Origin: Sanghuangporus weigelae
Taxonomy: Eukaryota; Basidiomycota; Agaricomycetes; Hymenochaetales; Hymenochaetaceae
Direction of reading: 5' to 3'
DNA: 64,000 nt
Assembly (NCBI GenBank): GCA_033182465.1
Contig: CP137321.1
Coordinates: forward strand, 2,728,001 to 2,792,000
Each line of letters opens with the position of its first letter. Position 1 is the first letter of the stretch. Below are positions 1 through 11,500 of the stretch, piece after piece. The notes beneath the pieces are model-generated. The model did not search any database, was not told the DNA's origin, and saw only the letters and a program-made list of their open reading frames with translations. The position numbers were made by a program, and so were the translations under genes.

Positions 1-1610
1 ACACCAACACCAACACCAACGGTAACGGTAACGGTGAGGGGAACGACGCCAACCTCGCACAGCTCCAGCTCGAAGAGCAGTTCCGCCTCCAAATGCAGAT
101 GTACGCATACAACAACGCTCTGGGGGACAACGGCGGTGGGGGGGTGATGACGGACAGCACGCTCTCCCCCTCCAGCACGCCCTACCCGGGCATGAGCCCC
201 GGCTACACGCCCTTCGGCGCCTACCTAAACCAGAGCCGGAGGTTCGCACGGGCGCGGGAGCGCGCGGCGGTGTTCAACGGCGGGTATGGGCTGCCGGGTC
301 CGGGCGAGGACGGGCGGGTGACGGGTGCGAGTATGCGCTCGAGCCCGAGTCATTTGCCCGTGTCGTTGCCCCCGATGCCGCCTGCGCTGTACGGCGCGCC
401 GCGTGGAAGAGGGGTGAAGAAGCGCGATCGGGTGGCGGATCTGAGAGGGGAAGCGACGGGAGGTGGTGTTGGTCCGGGTGGAGGAGCGAAGGTGAACGGT
501 GCAGGGGGTACGGCAGGTGGAGGGAGGGTGAAGCCCCCGCCGAGAGTGGACAGCACGCAGCCGCGCGAGACGAGTCCGGAGCCCATCTCGGAGGAAGACG
601 AAGACTCGGGCGAGGAGACTGCGGGGGAGAAATACGAGCACGAGCATCGCGAGCATGCCCCTTCTTCGCGTCTTCTCCCCGGATACAACCACCAAACCCG
701 AGATTGGGGCCGGAGGGCAAACGGGAATAACGGCAACGTGAATGGGATGGGCCTGACGCGTGGTAACGACGGGGAGAACGACGTCGGGGAGTGGGTGGAC
801 GAAGAGTCCGATGAGGAGGAGGAGCTGCTCGACTTGGAGTTCCACCCCTCCTACGTGACGAATGCGGATCGGAGACGCAGGAGGTGGGAGCAGCGATGGG
901 AGGATCTAGCGCGCGCCGTAAGTCCCTTTTCCAAAAAAAAAAAAAAAAAAAAAAACTGTTGTCACTAACTATATTTCCTTCACCAGTTCCAAGCCCTGGA
1001 CAGAGAAACAGACGCGACGCTCCTCGTGCTCGCCTCCCCAGCCCACACGAACAAGCTCTACTCCCTCTCCTCGCGCTCCATCCGGCGCGACGCGCAGCTC
1101 TTCGACGGGCACGCCATGCACGCCGCGCGGGGCGCCTTCACCCAGATCGCGGGCCAGCGACGGAGCGCGCGCACGCAGCGCAGGGCGAGCCTGCTCGAGC
1201 GGCTCTACTACGCTTCCTCCGCCCTCTCCACGCACGCTGCGCCGCAGAGTCAGGATGCAGCTGCTCCGCAGGCAGGGGAGGGCGAGCGAGACGCCGCCGG
1301 CTCACAAGCGCAGAACGGCTCCCCCGAGTCGGGGACGGGCGCGGACGCCGCCCCACCGGAAATAGGGGAGCGCGAAGAAGACCTGCGCAGGATCCTCCGC
1401 ACCGCGCTGCACAGTCTGAGCGCGCTGCACCAGATGTACGAAGAGCGCGAGGCGCGCTGGAGGATCGAGGAGCGGCGGATGCGGGAGGAGCGCGAGGGCG
1501 TGGACTTGCTCGTCAGGCAGGCATTTGGCAGCACCGGGGCTGGTGGTGGTGCGGGTGGGTTTATGGAGATGGGAGGGATGGGAGAGCAGCCGTTCTTGCC
1601 TTTACCTTGA
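1..1610 (+). CDS. uncharacterised basidiomycete protein, 5' end outside window
   Basis: The frame is already open at base 3 (Asn/Thr/Gly-rich reading), so the true start lies left of the window. Exon 1 runs to 917, the donor gtaagt is at 918, and the acceptor cag ends at 986. Exon 2 runs from 987 to the stop at 1608-1610, in the same phase. The protein has a Gly/Pro/Ser-rich N-terminal part, an acidic run (EEDEDSGEE), then a better conserved-looking stretch across the splice junction (LEFHPSYV...WEQRWEDLARA|FQALDRETDATLLVLASP) followed by a charged, Arg/Glu-rich C-terminal helix that could form a coiled coil. I recognise no catalytic motif or known domain. The intron contains a run of about 22 A. 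Function unknown; the splice model is well supported by frame continuity. Confidence 0.75.
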
Positions 1611-2578
1611 ACTTGAGGATAGACAAACGTATTTTCTTCCTTTGTTCTATTTTGTTTCGTTTTGTTTTGTTTTGCTTTAGCCTCTCACACTCTCACACCC
1701 TCATCACGTCCCCACTTGTATGTACACTTTTGTACTCCTGATCCATCTTCTGTATCGCTGTCTTTCTCTGTATCCGCTATCTATCCCCGGCATCTTTTGT
1801 AAAAGACACAAATCTTCTTCAAGCTACATACATACGTACAGCTTCAGGACTCGCTCTCGTATCGGTCTCTTCTGTTGTCTTTGTCTCCGTGGTCTCGCTT
1901 TTTTGAATACTTTTCCTCCTGCTCTGTATCTCTCTTATATACGACTATACAGATACAGAACCGCTAAAGTCGAATCAGAGTGTCTTTGTGAGCGGTGGCA
2001 GTCGCCATGTCCACCACACTAGTACTCTTAAGAGAATGCAAGTTTTATAGATATAGATAGAATCCTACAGGCTTGGAGTATTTGGTCTCCGACTCAAAAG
2101 ACCGCGTCTTGGTCTTGTGACTTGCACGTGGTCTACATTTCTACTTGTACGTACGCCACGACCATACCACGCCTCCTTCCTCTCGCCACGACTTTGCACC
2201 TTCAGCCAGCGCGACTAATTGCTAATTAGAATAGAAAGATGGATGTGTCTAAAACGCCTTCGTGTGCATCCGCCGTTGTGTCTCTGCTTTGCGCATACCG
2301 TGTTGTAATCGTTACACGGCCGCGTCGAGAGGGCGGTCAACTGACAGCTTGAAGGTGTCAGCCTGGATTTTTTTGATCTAGTCGCTTGACTTTTCTTTTT
2401 CTTTTTCTTACTTACTGTCTAGGGGCCTGCTGAGACACGACTGCTTCTCATCGTCAGCCTTGCCAGCCTCTTTTTTTTATCAAGGAGTGCACTGACGCTC
2501 CTTGCAAGCGACCTACTCTTTATCTGTCTGGCGTATCCTAAGCAGGGATCTGGATACTGCTTCGACTTCAGGGCCATA
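1611..2578. other. intergenic, no gene seen
   Basis: T/C-rich 3' flank of the first gene followed by the promoter side of the next one. Several pyrimidine tracts (for example around 2390-2415 and 2470) lie upstream of the ATG at 2579, as is common in fungal promoters. Short frames here show no protein-like composition. Confidence 0.6.
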
Positions 2579-4020
2579 ATGACTCGGACACCTGTGCCCG
2601 GAGCTCCTCAGTCTGTATCCGTGTTTCTGCGCTCATACTCGCCAGACATCTTCGAATGGGAGAACCCCGCATACGATCCCCGGACGAACTTCGTGTGGTC
2701 GAAGCCCCTCGTGTCTCTTCCCTCGGGAAGCTTGTCGGCTCGTTGTCATTACCAAGATACTGCGCGCTATGAGGGAAGGTCGTCCCCTGGCTCGGAATCT
2801 CTGTCAGACATGTCTATCTCACTCTCTGATGCTGGCTCCGGGCGCTCCTTCTCGATACTACCCCCGATGATTCGTACGCGGGCGGCCTCGGTGTCTTCAG
2901 GCCGTAACTTGGTTCTCAGCTCTGGTTCAACTTCCTTGTCGGATATGTCTATCTCCCCTATTCCGAGCATTCCATCTCAATCTCCTGACAAATGTGAGCG
3001 CTTCGTTGGGAATATCGTTATCCAGAGTACTTGGGATCCTCCTGCAAATTCCACGTTCCTGGAGGACAGGCCTTCTCTCTTCCTGGATACAGAGCCTGTT
3101 GAATGCAGCGCCTATGAGAAGAGTGACGATGGAGACTTGGATCCTGTGGCTGTTGCTAAGATATTGGAGTGGACGACATCCCTCTTTACGACTGTCGCAA
3201 GTTCCTCGCTAGATTATACCATCCAGCCAGACGTGGATGATGACCCTGGATCTGTCCATCTAGACTCACCCTCATCTGAGAGCGAAGAGCGAATCTTTTC
3301 TCCGAGCTCGAAAGATTCTGCCTCGGATTCTTGTCTATTGCCTTCAACGATAGTCGTTAGGATCAACTCTATCCATCCGAAGGGGCCGCCAAGGTCGATT
3401 CAGGCCAATCCGGACTCTATCCTTATGCCAGGTGCCGTTGATTACGAAGCCTTCAATCCAGAGCAGGTACGTTCTTTCGTGATACCTACCATTTTTCGAA
3501 TCAAGATTTGACATCCTCTTGTTAGCCTACGACTGCGAAGCCAGTATGCATGTGGGGCCGACGGCTCGAGCGCATCCCGAAGGTGCGACTTGCCGGACAG
3601 CAAGAGGCAGTCTACTGCTTCGACTCGCGCAAGCAGCGCCAGAAGCAGAAAGGCCTGGGTATAAACGTGGTACAACAGCCTGCTCGTCAAGTTATGGGCA
3701 CCTTCAGCTACAAGGAACAACAAAAGCCGACCCAGGTTTTCTATCGCGCGCGCCCCTTCGGCGCTCCGCTGATCCGGCGGGATTTGCCTGCTGCGCCGGT
3801 GGACGCGGTGAAGATCACGCAGGGTCAGGTGTTGCTCCAAAACGTCGCTCCTATACGCTTCAATACCACCAGTTTCCCTTCCAATCGTGGCGCTCTCCAA
3901 GAATCCTCTGGTCGTCTCCCGTTTGCCTCGCGCAGCAATTGGGTTGACAACTGTCATCGGACGGAGTACGCTCCATCCCCACTACTCGTCAAGAAAATAT
4001 CCGGTCGGGGCTTTCTGTAG
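2579..4020 (+). CDS. uncharacterised Ser/Pro-rich protein, two exons
   Basis: Start ATG at 2579, exon 1 to 3466 (296 codons, phase 0), donor gtacgt at 3467, acceptor ttag ending 3525, exon 2 from 3526 to the stop at 4018-4020; about 460 residues. The first two thirds are Ser/Asp-rich and probably disordered, with two repeats of a 'SESLSDMSISLSD / STSLSDMSISPIP' motif around residues 78-125. The C-terminal third (after PTTAKPVCMWGRRLERIPKVRL) is basic and looks more ordered, with a KQRQKQKGLG patch. No known domain is recognised. It resembles fast-evolving basidiomycete-specific proteins; the exon join is supported by continuous sense in both frames. Confidence 0.7.
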
Positions 4021-4924
4021 CTATCATCATCTTTAGAGTTTTGTCGGAAATTGCTTTCTTTTCCTTGCTCTGAATTTCGTCTTTCTCGCTTGCTTTCTTA
4101 TCTCCTTGCTGTGACCCCAGCTTTTATGGTTTTTCTTCTTTCCATCATCAGCACGTTTTCATGCTTTAATACCTTTCCTATTGTTCTTTTGATCTATGCA
4201 TTGCCACGTGTTGTTTATATGTATATATCTGTAATTCGGGATGGTGTTGCCTAATTCGGGGATAAATCTATCCGTATGTATCTGAGCCTCCGGCTTTTGT
4301 GTGACAATTGTTATCAATAAGGGGTCAGGATGACACTTGAAAACTGTCAATACCTGCGTGTTGGAGGTTCCTTCTTGCCTATCTGAGAAATAGAAAGACG
4401 AACGAATGAATACGAAAGAACCGCCGCCGGCCGGTTTACATGAGTTCGGTCACAGCCTCGTAGACGCTTAGACTCGATGGCTAAGGGTCTGGCCAGAGCA
4501 GAAAGCAAAAAGAACACGTTTTATACCATAGAGCCTCCATTTCATTTCGCGATCCTCGTGTTGAAAAGCGTTGCGATGCTATGACAGAGGTCATGCATAG
4601 CTTAGACAGCTAATTCCGCATAAATGGACGACAATCTGCTTGATTTTTGGCCTCCCCGATTGCTCATCCTCTCCACCCAAAATATCGCTCGAGGTAGTTT
4701 CGCGATACAGTCGCGCTTAGGATAATCCCGTCAAAGCGCGAGAGCGTCAACAACGCGTCTTGTTGTGCTTACTTGTTATTTTTCCACGATCGGCCGCGAC
4801 ACACGCTCTGACATTCCCAACTCGGAAAGTGGCTTGGACTGCGGCCTTCTGAAAGTTCCCGCGCATCTTGGAGGAGTTCCTTCCCTTCCTCAGTCTGCCA
4901 TTACCTCAAGGACATGCTATCATT
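4021..4924. other. intergenic, no gene seen
   Basis: AT-rich 3' flank (T-rich up to about 4200), then the upstream region of the lipase gene. I see no conserved protein frame or repeat here. Confidence 0.55.
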
Positions 4925-6465
4925 ATGTGCTCGATGACCGACAACTGCGAGGTGCGTTAGAAGACCGGCGTCTGATTTTTTTGGGACTTACTTTTGCATT
5001 ATTTTATTAGACTATCCGACGCTCCTTCGATCTAAAAACAAAACCACAAAAGTTTGAGCTCTCCAGCCTTCAGACCATTGACGACGAAACATCGCTCCCA
5101 TCGCCGCCATCATCTCCACCATCGTCACCGACGAGAATCCGCTTCCCGACTTCAGCTGATGCAGCGATCTATCCTTGGGCTAGATCAAGACCAACGCGGA
5201 CCTCGACATGCTCGTCGATGCACTCATCGTCTTCCAATGCTTCATCAACGTCCTCCTTGTTCTCCCGTGTGTCGTCGAGTTCCCGCGCGACGCAAACAAG
5301 TGTCACATCCCGATTCGCTACTTCTCCTTCCCTGTCCTTCGCGTCCTTATCATCAGCATCATCATGTGCGGTTCCCCTCCTTCCTCCCTACGCTCCCAAT
5401 CCACACGCACCTCCGTCTCTTGACGACGCGAAGGCCATCTTAACACTGGATGGAGGCGGTGTACGGGGCGTGTTCGCGCCTCTGTTTCTACGCGAATTGC
5501 AGAGGCACCTCCCACCTGATGTCGACGCCCGAGAGCTCCTTGATCTCGTAGGCGGGACATCAACTGGCGGAATTGCTGCGCTCATGTTCGCGCGGATGAG
5601 CCTCCCCCTTGAGAAAGTCATCGATACCTATCGTGACATGTCAAAGAAGCTGTTCGGCAGTAGGAGGTTGAAGAGTCTTTGGTGGCTTCTTACGAATTCC
5701 CAGCACTCAACAAAGAAGCAGAGAAAGGTATACACCCGAGTAGTCAAAGAAGCACTCGGAGGTGCTGAGGCACTGCTGAAGCCCACTGCACAGGAGGCGG
5801 AATCCACTGGGCCGCAAGTCCCTGTCTTCACTGTGGCTGTCGACGCGGCCGACTTGTCAAAGCCAACCGTTTTCTCTTCCTACACTCCAACATTTGATGA
5901 TCCCCAGCGCAGTGCGGACTCCCTTCCAGCATCCGAAGTGCAGGACGAAGTGACTATTGTAACCGCGGCTCTAGCCACGTCCGCAGCGCCCACCTACTTC
6001 CATCCAACAGCTCATGCTGGCCGTGCATATATCGACGGAGGCATCGGGTTCAATAACCCAGCAGAGATAGCATTAAAACAGCTCTCTACCTTATACGGCC
6101 CCTCTGCTTACGCCTACACATTGATCTCGCTCGGCACTGGCAGGCGAAACGAGAACCCATACCGTCCCGGAGCCCCGCGGGCACGCTCCGGTATCGCTGG
6201 CATGATCGATATGCTTCGCGCCTTTGCACACATCAGCACTGATGCTGAGGGCGTGCATGCACGTCTTGAAGAACACTTCGCACAAACGGGGGCATATTTC
6301 CGATTCAATCCCATCGGACTTGAAGATATTGAGCTTGACGATTGGACCGCAGTCGACGACGCTATCAAGGCTTCATTGGATTACCTTGCGCTCCCAGAGA
6401 CACAGAAACGGATCTCTGAATTGGTCGAACGTCTCCTCCAAGCGCGAGGCCTGATCCCTGAATAA
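4925..6465 (+). CDS. patatin-like phospholipase / acyl hydrolase
   Basis: Serine lipase of the patatin family (Ser-Asp dyad), expected to cleave acyl chains from phospho- or neutral lipids. The long exon carries the oxyanion loop GGGVRG (about residues 157-162), the nucleophile elbow GTSTG (Ser about 193) and the catalytic-Asp motif YIDGGIGFNNP (Asp about 351), in the expected order and spacing. The frame stays open upstream of an internal ATG at 5218 back to an acceptor ending 5010 (ttattag). A small first exon 4925-4951 (MCSMTDNCE) with donor gtgcgt joins it in phase 0 and gives about 493 residues. The N-terminal 140 residues are Ser/Pro/Arg-rich and low complexity, and could be a targeting or disordered region. 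If the first exon is wrong, translation could begin at 5218. Catalytic assignment is firm; start is moderate. Confidence 0.85.
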
Positions 6466-7019
6466 ACAAAATACCACAATTATCAGATACACATCGCGGA
6501 AACGTGACGCGTAATCTATCTAAGACTCCCTTACCGTCTTCTATTTATCCTCGTCTTGCGCACTTCGTTCATTCGATTGTTTCCTTCGCGACGCACATTC
6601 CTTTCTGATTCTTGCTACTGGTTATTTGCTTCCTCCGCTCACGCTTAACGATTTCTTCTTGATTATTGGCTGAGTTATTGTATTTGTAGATGGTTTCGTT
6701 CAACTCGGGATTCCTTCCTTGGGATAAACGCCTTTCTTCATTCCTGTGTATCTGCTTAGTCGGGTCAACGAATTGCCCCGACAAAATGAATAAAAAGTGT
6801 ACAGAATAAAATCCGTACACGATGCCCAAGTTCCAGATAACGGCAAGATCGGTCGAGAATTCGAAGCTGCGGCTGCATTCTGGAACATTGTTCGCCAACT
6901 AGCTTTGCACGAGGAAGAAAGGTTGTCACCATACCAATCTTCGCGAAGGTAAGCAAGACAGACAAAATGGGCTGACAAGTATTCCTTGGTCAGAGCTCTC
7001 CACAGGAGAACAAATTGGC
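6466..7019. other. intergenic, no gene seen
   Basis: Region between the lipase stop and the first P450 relic. Overlapping open frames on the minus strand lack any recognisable motif and look like chance. Confidence 0.5.
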
Positions 7020-7840
7020 TCATACCTTGCTGTCAGAAATGACGAAAGGGCGCCTCAGGCATACCCTAGGACTATAAATGAAGGAGAGGGAAAGGATATG
7101 ATAGTATCCCTGAAACTCCTTCGCCCTGGGCGTCAAACCCGATTCGCTACACAGTTATTTCTCGATCTCGTTTTCTTGAGAGCGTTTTGTACCTTGCATG
7201 GGAACAAGACAGACGAGCCAGCGAATTTAACATAATCGACCTGCTTTCCCAATCCCAATGCAGTCAAAACTGGAAGGCCGAGCGAGGCAACAGCACCGAA
7301 TTTGGCCTTTTACGACAATAAAGAGTTGCGTGTCATGACCATGTCACCACGAGAGTGGAATCGAAGAAAGCCGGAGTCAGAGCGCAGACTGTAGTATTGT
7401 TGAACACAGGTGCCAGCGTTTCGCGTTATCTGCACAAGCATACCAGTATCAGAACCTGCTTCAAGGGATAGAACTATTCATCACCTCTGGTAAGTTCCTC
7501 CTTCCGTCCATAACGTGCCTTCAAAGTTCGATAGACTGAAATTTATGAAAGCTTGTTGGGATGAAGATAAAAATCGCACCACGCTTTCGGAGATCAGCTT
7601 AGCAAGTTCGCTTTTGACATAAATAAGGCTTCCTTAAAAGCGCGCAATCGCTTTCTCCTTCGCCTACTGATCATATAGCGCACCAAAATCATCTTTGAGT
7701 ATGCCCTTTGCAACACTCGGAATCAAGCTCGTCGAGGGTGGACCGCTCAGTTGGCAGTTTCACCGCGTAGACAAGCTACTCGGGTCAGCTCATGAGCCCC
7801 ACTGTGAAACGAGAAATGTCCAGATAGCCAAAAGAAAAAG
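7020..7840 (-). pseudogene. decayed cytochrome P450 relic (oldest copy of the array)
   Basis: On the minus strand, 7030-7265 can be matched piece by piece with the haem-region exon of the P450 copies to the right (8570-8830). It keeps the 'aaggagag..aggatatgatagtatcc' block, the gcgtcaaacccgattcg block and the 'cataatcgacctgctttccc' block, but with many substitutions and gaps. Bases 7640-7835 match the N-terminal exon (the 'cttcgcctactgatcatat' block, the gatccaactcgaagatggtggtccc-like block, and 'gtccagatagcc'). The middle is shortened and barely recognisable. Order and orientation agree with a full gene that has lost most of its centre. It is much more diverged than the two copies downstream, so it predates their duplication. 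Extent is approximate. Confidence 0.7.
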
Positions 7841-8359
7841 GGATGGTCACTGTTGTTGGTGGCAGACATCACTTCATTTCTTGTGCACCTTTATGCATAC
7901 TGAACGGCTCGCGTTGTGCGGGGTTGATGCTCGTCGAAAAGCCCAAAGATGTCGTCCGTTAGAATCGGAAATTCAAGGTTGCATCACGTGCTCCGTGTGC
8001 AAAATTTGGTTTTTCATCTCTTTTTCGTAGGTTCACTTCTGAATTTTTGGGAGGCACCGTCATCTGGACCCTCTATGTAGACAATCGAACAGCAAAACTA
8101 AAGGAAGAGAAACGAAAAGCACTAGCCAGAACTTTCACGTTTTCCTGTATACACTCATGGATTGCTGCTCTTCTTGCTCGGAGATTCATAACGACTTCAT
8201 CATTCGTCATCATTCCTATTCACTCCAATGAGCATCCGAATCTTGAGTACCCGGACTTTGTAACTTGTCCTGACTAATCGAACTAATCTGTCAGTAAGGG
8301 TCCATGCACGCACGAGTCTCTCGCTCCCTCAGGCTAAGCTGGCAAAAATAAACTGGCTT
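7841..8359. other. 3' flank of P450 copy A; duplicated block begins about 8140
   Basis: From about 8140 to the P450 stop at 8360 this sequence recurs, diverged, at about 11240-11500 (shared blocks include 'cacactcatgg', 'cattcctattcact' or similar, 'catgcacgagtctc', and 'gcttctaatattcgaa'). It therefore marks the 3' end of the tandem duplication unit. No gene is seen in it. Confidence 0.65.
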
Positions 8360-10476
8360 CTAATATTCGAAACGACGCACTCGCATCGGCACAGCATACC
8401 CTGATTCACCAGAGACCTTCGGGCGTCGCATAATTGTCGTCACCATATCTATCTTCGTCTCCGGTCCATCGCGCAGACTGAAGACGTAGTTTCTAATCAA
8501 AACAGACAGAACAGACTATACAAAAGGACAAGTCAGGAGTCATTCGCAGAATTATTAAGAGTCGTTCATACCTTGAACTCTGCGATAGCAAACGCTCGCC
8601 CCAAACATGTCCGAGGTCCATCGATAAAGGAGAGGATGTGATGGTATCCTTGCACCTTCTTCGCTTTCGACGTCAAACCTGATTCGTTGTCCATCCAGCG
8701 CTCAGGCTTGAATTCCTTTGCGTCTGAACCCCAAATCTCGTCCGAGCGATTGATGGCCCGAATGGGAACAAAAACTGCCGATCCCTGTGCGACAGAAATA
8801 TGATCGACTTGCTTGCCTGACACCGTCGTTATAGGAGTGCTGAGCAGAATGATGTCGTCGTACTTTGCCTAGTGCAATGACATAAGATTCAATGAGATCA
8901 TCTTTCTTCAAACAAAAAGGAGCTTACAACTCGGCCGGTCTGAGAGAGGGGAGGATGTAATCGGAGAACTTCTCGTGTTACGGCATCGAGATAAGGGAGT
9001 CCGCTTGTGAACTGATCGTATGTCGGATCCTTGTTGGTAAATTCGGCGAGTTCTGAACGAAGTTTGTCCTGCTTCTCCGGGTGTAACGATAACTCAATCA
9101 GAGCCCAAGTCAGACTGACTACGATCCACGCATATCAGCGAGGCGCTTTACAGAAGACCAATCAATAGAACGACTTACTGGATGTCGTCTCATAGCCCGC
9201 CAGTATTAAGACTTTCATCTGAGAAAGATGAATAAATAAAATTGAGCTTATTTGATAAACCTGGATATTCACCTGGGCAAGCGCCTCCTCTGGAGTCAAT
9301 CTCAACTCAGAGTCCGCACTCTCCGCTCTGACTACGAAAAGTATATCAGCTTGGTGTAAAAAGCAAAGAATAAAATGCATACGTAGGCTGCCGATGATCG
9401 ATCTAGACGTATCTGTGGCACCACCACCTAACGCTTTCTCCTTGTGGCTCCTCTCAAGGAGCTGCTCAGAAACATCTCCCATGGTGTCGTGAAGTTTCCT
9501 TATCATGTTACCACGAGTAGTCGGGAGTTTCAGGATTATCGGAATGACTTGCCCTAGAAGCACGACCATAGTCACAGGCGGAGCTGTACCGAAAGAGTCG
9601 AAGACTTCTTTGATAGTCGAACGCTTTCCGTGGAGTGTTCCGAAGTCATGGCCAAATCCTGCTATACCAATACTATCGAGGGAGACGCAGTTCATTCTAG
9701 AAAGGCAGGTAAATTGAACAGCTCTTCCTGGGGAAGGTAGGGCTGCTTGCCATTTCTGTACGTCAATGATTGCTTCATCCGCATCTGATGACGATATTAA
9801 TGCATCCCATGCCGCTTTCACCTTTAATATTTCTCCTGAGTCTTGCACGACAACAGAGTCAATTAGGCGCTTGCCTTGTAAGCAGAATCGAAAAACACTG
9901 GGGTTAAGCTACGAATAGCGGCATTACTGAATGCGGGGGTAAGCGTCTTGCGTTGCCTGCCTAAACGTGTCAGAGTATTTTTGATGATTTAACGATAGGC
10001 AGGTGCTCATCACCTTCTATGACTCTCCCCTTCCGACCAGAGGAGACCTCTACCAAGCTACACAGTAAAATCAATAGAGGAATCAGAGACGTTGAATCCA
10101 TTAGATTGCAAGGGACTAACGAGATTTTCGATTAGGCGTTTCGAGAAATTACTCTGCACGCAGGTGAAGGTTTCCTTCGAGTAGAAATACGCGACTGCCT
10201 TCGGGTCTGTAAGTATGATCCGCCTTCCTCCCAAAGGAGTAGGTATTTGGTAGACTGGTCCATATTCCTTCGCCCACTGCTCATATAATGCTCCAGAATC
10301 GCCCTTGAATACCTCTTTGGTGACACCAAAGATCCAACTCGAAGATGGTGGTCCCTTCAGCTTTGTCGTCTCGTCTTGACACGTAGACGAGTGGCCTGTA
10401 TAAACTTGTACAGCGTCCATGAACCAACCGCGAGAAGGAAGACATCCAGATAGCTTAAGGTCGAAAAGTCAATCAT
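8360..10476 (-). pseudogene. cytochrome P450 copy A, probably disrupted
   Basis: Minus-strand copy of the ten-exon P450 described at 11501-13612. It keeps the I-helix AGYETTS, the ExxR motif EVLR, the PERW motif and the haem-binding motif FIDGPRTCLG (haem Cys), plus an in-frame final exon ending MRVRRFEY. The initiator equivalent is the ATG at 10474-10476. Compared with copy B it has a 5-nt insertion (tcgtc duplicated, near 10371) in exon 1. That shifts the frame about 35 codons in, just before the proline hinge KLKGPPSSS, and runs into a stop. The donor after SAYK is GC instead of GT, and excising the next intron as in B would create TGA before MNCVSLD, although retaining that intron stays open. 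An upstream alternative start in the shifted frame (near 10420) could bypass the first problem but would lose the membrane anchor. I call it a probable young pseudogene. Confidence 0.7.
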
Positions 10477-11054
10477 ATCGCACTGATGTGCGTCTCCTGA
10501 GTTATATATGTAGTCTCGAACGCGGGGCCGATTTCATTGTATAAGAGAGATCGAGATCCTGGTGTATATGAAAACCTAGTTTAGGTGTACGCATCACTGA
10601 GTGTGAGAAGCCATCGGAAGATACACCGACCCTGCCAATCGTCGTACAGTTGAAATTGTCATAACACAATATGTCGGGAGACTATTTTTTGTAATGTATT
10701 ATCAATTTTATCAACAGCCGTTTGCAGAAAGTATTGTCTTGTCACACGTGATGATTTGCCATTTTCGGCCCCTCCTGTACTTCAAAACACAAAATATACA
10801 CTATCTCACCCAATACTTGACCGTGTTGCGTGATATAAGTTGCTAATTTATCTCTCGATTGGTACTTTTGTATTCCAGCCTGAGTGAGAGAAACATTGAC
10901 CCAAAAATAACGAAAAAGAGTGATTTTGAGCACATTCCTCTCCGCTCAAAACTTTTCTGGCCGCAGAAAAATTGGCTGTACTTTCCTGAGGTCTGGGAGC
11001 TTGGGGGAAAATGACAAATTTGAGTCTTAATACTGGCGAGCTATGAGAAAACAT
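10477..11054. other. spacer between P450 copies
   Basis: Promoter side of copy A; the duplicated block extends to about 10640, where 'gagaagccatcggaagatac' matches 13751-13770. After that come about 400 bases of AT-rich sequence not repeated elsewhere in the window. A TATA-like stretch (tatatatgtag) lies about 25-35 bases upstream of the A start and is shared with copy B. Confidence 0.55.
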
Positions 11055-11207
11055 CCAGTAAGTCATTCTATTGATTGGTCTTCTGTAAAGTGCCTCACTG
11101 ATATGCGGAGATCGTAGTCAGTCTGACTTGGGCTCTGATTGAGTTATCGTTACACCCGGAGAAGCAGGACAAACTTCGTTCAGAACTCGCTGAATTTACC
11201 AAGAACA
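11055..11207 (+). repeat. inverted copy of P450 exon 8 and its upstream intron
   Basis: This plus-strand stretch is almost identical to the minus strand of copy A at about 9035-9180. It contains the end of exon 7 (ACATCCA), the whole following intron ('ttgattggtcttctgtaaag', 'ctgatatgcg') and the first half of exon 8, which encodes SLTWALIELSLHPEKQDKLR and on to LAEFTK. It breaks off at 11207, where copy A continues with DPTYDQF. It is closer to A than to B in the intron, so it is an inverted partial duplication of A and not a piece of an independent gene. Confidence 0.8.
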
Positions 11208-11500
11208 AACAGACGAGGGATGAGTGGGTCTCCCTCACACACTCATGGTCTGCTCGTTTGGCTGCGATCTTCTTGATTAGAAATCCATAACGACTTGACA
11301 TCATTCGTCTTCGTTCCTATTCACTCGGAAGTTGATTATCGAATACAGATAAATCGAAACGGCATCTTAGATCAAGATTCCTTCCCAGCGGATGCTCACT
11401 CGAGCTTTGTATCTTTTCCTGACAAATCGATTTGATTTGTCGCAGTTGTTGTCCATGCACGAGTCTCTTGCTCCCTAGGCCGACAAGAATGAAATAGCTT
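11208..11500. other. 3' flank of P450 copy B (duplicated block)
   Basis: From about 11240 this matches the flank of copy A at about 8150-8359. It carries no gene. Confidence 0.6.

Noticed and set aside
225-845. Long minus-strand open frames opposite the first gene
   Set aside because: Arg/His/Pro-rich composition reflects GC-rich coding on the other strand; no motif and no continuity across the known intron.
932-955. Poly-A run as a possible retroposed tail
   Set aside because: It lies inside a proper intron with good donor and acceptor, and there is no target duplication or inserted sequence.
5054-5443. His/Arg-rich frame before the lipase
   Set aside because: It overlaps the lipase coding exon in another frame; the lipase frame reads sensibly through the same bases.
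8047-8277. Small plus-strand frame between P450 relic and copy A
   Set aside because: It lies in the duplicated 3' flank of the P450 unit and is not conserved as a frame in the second copy.
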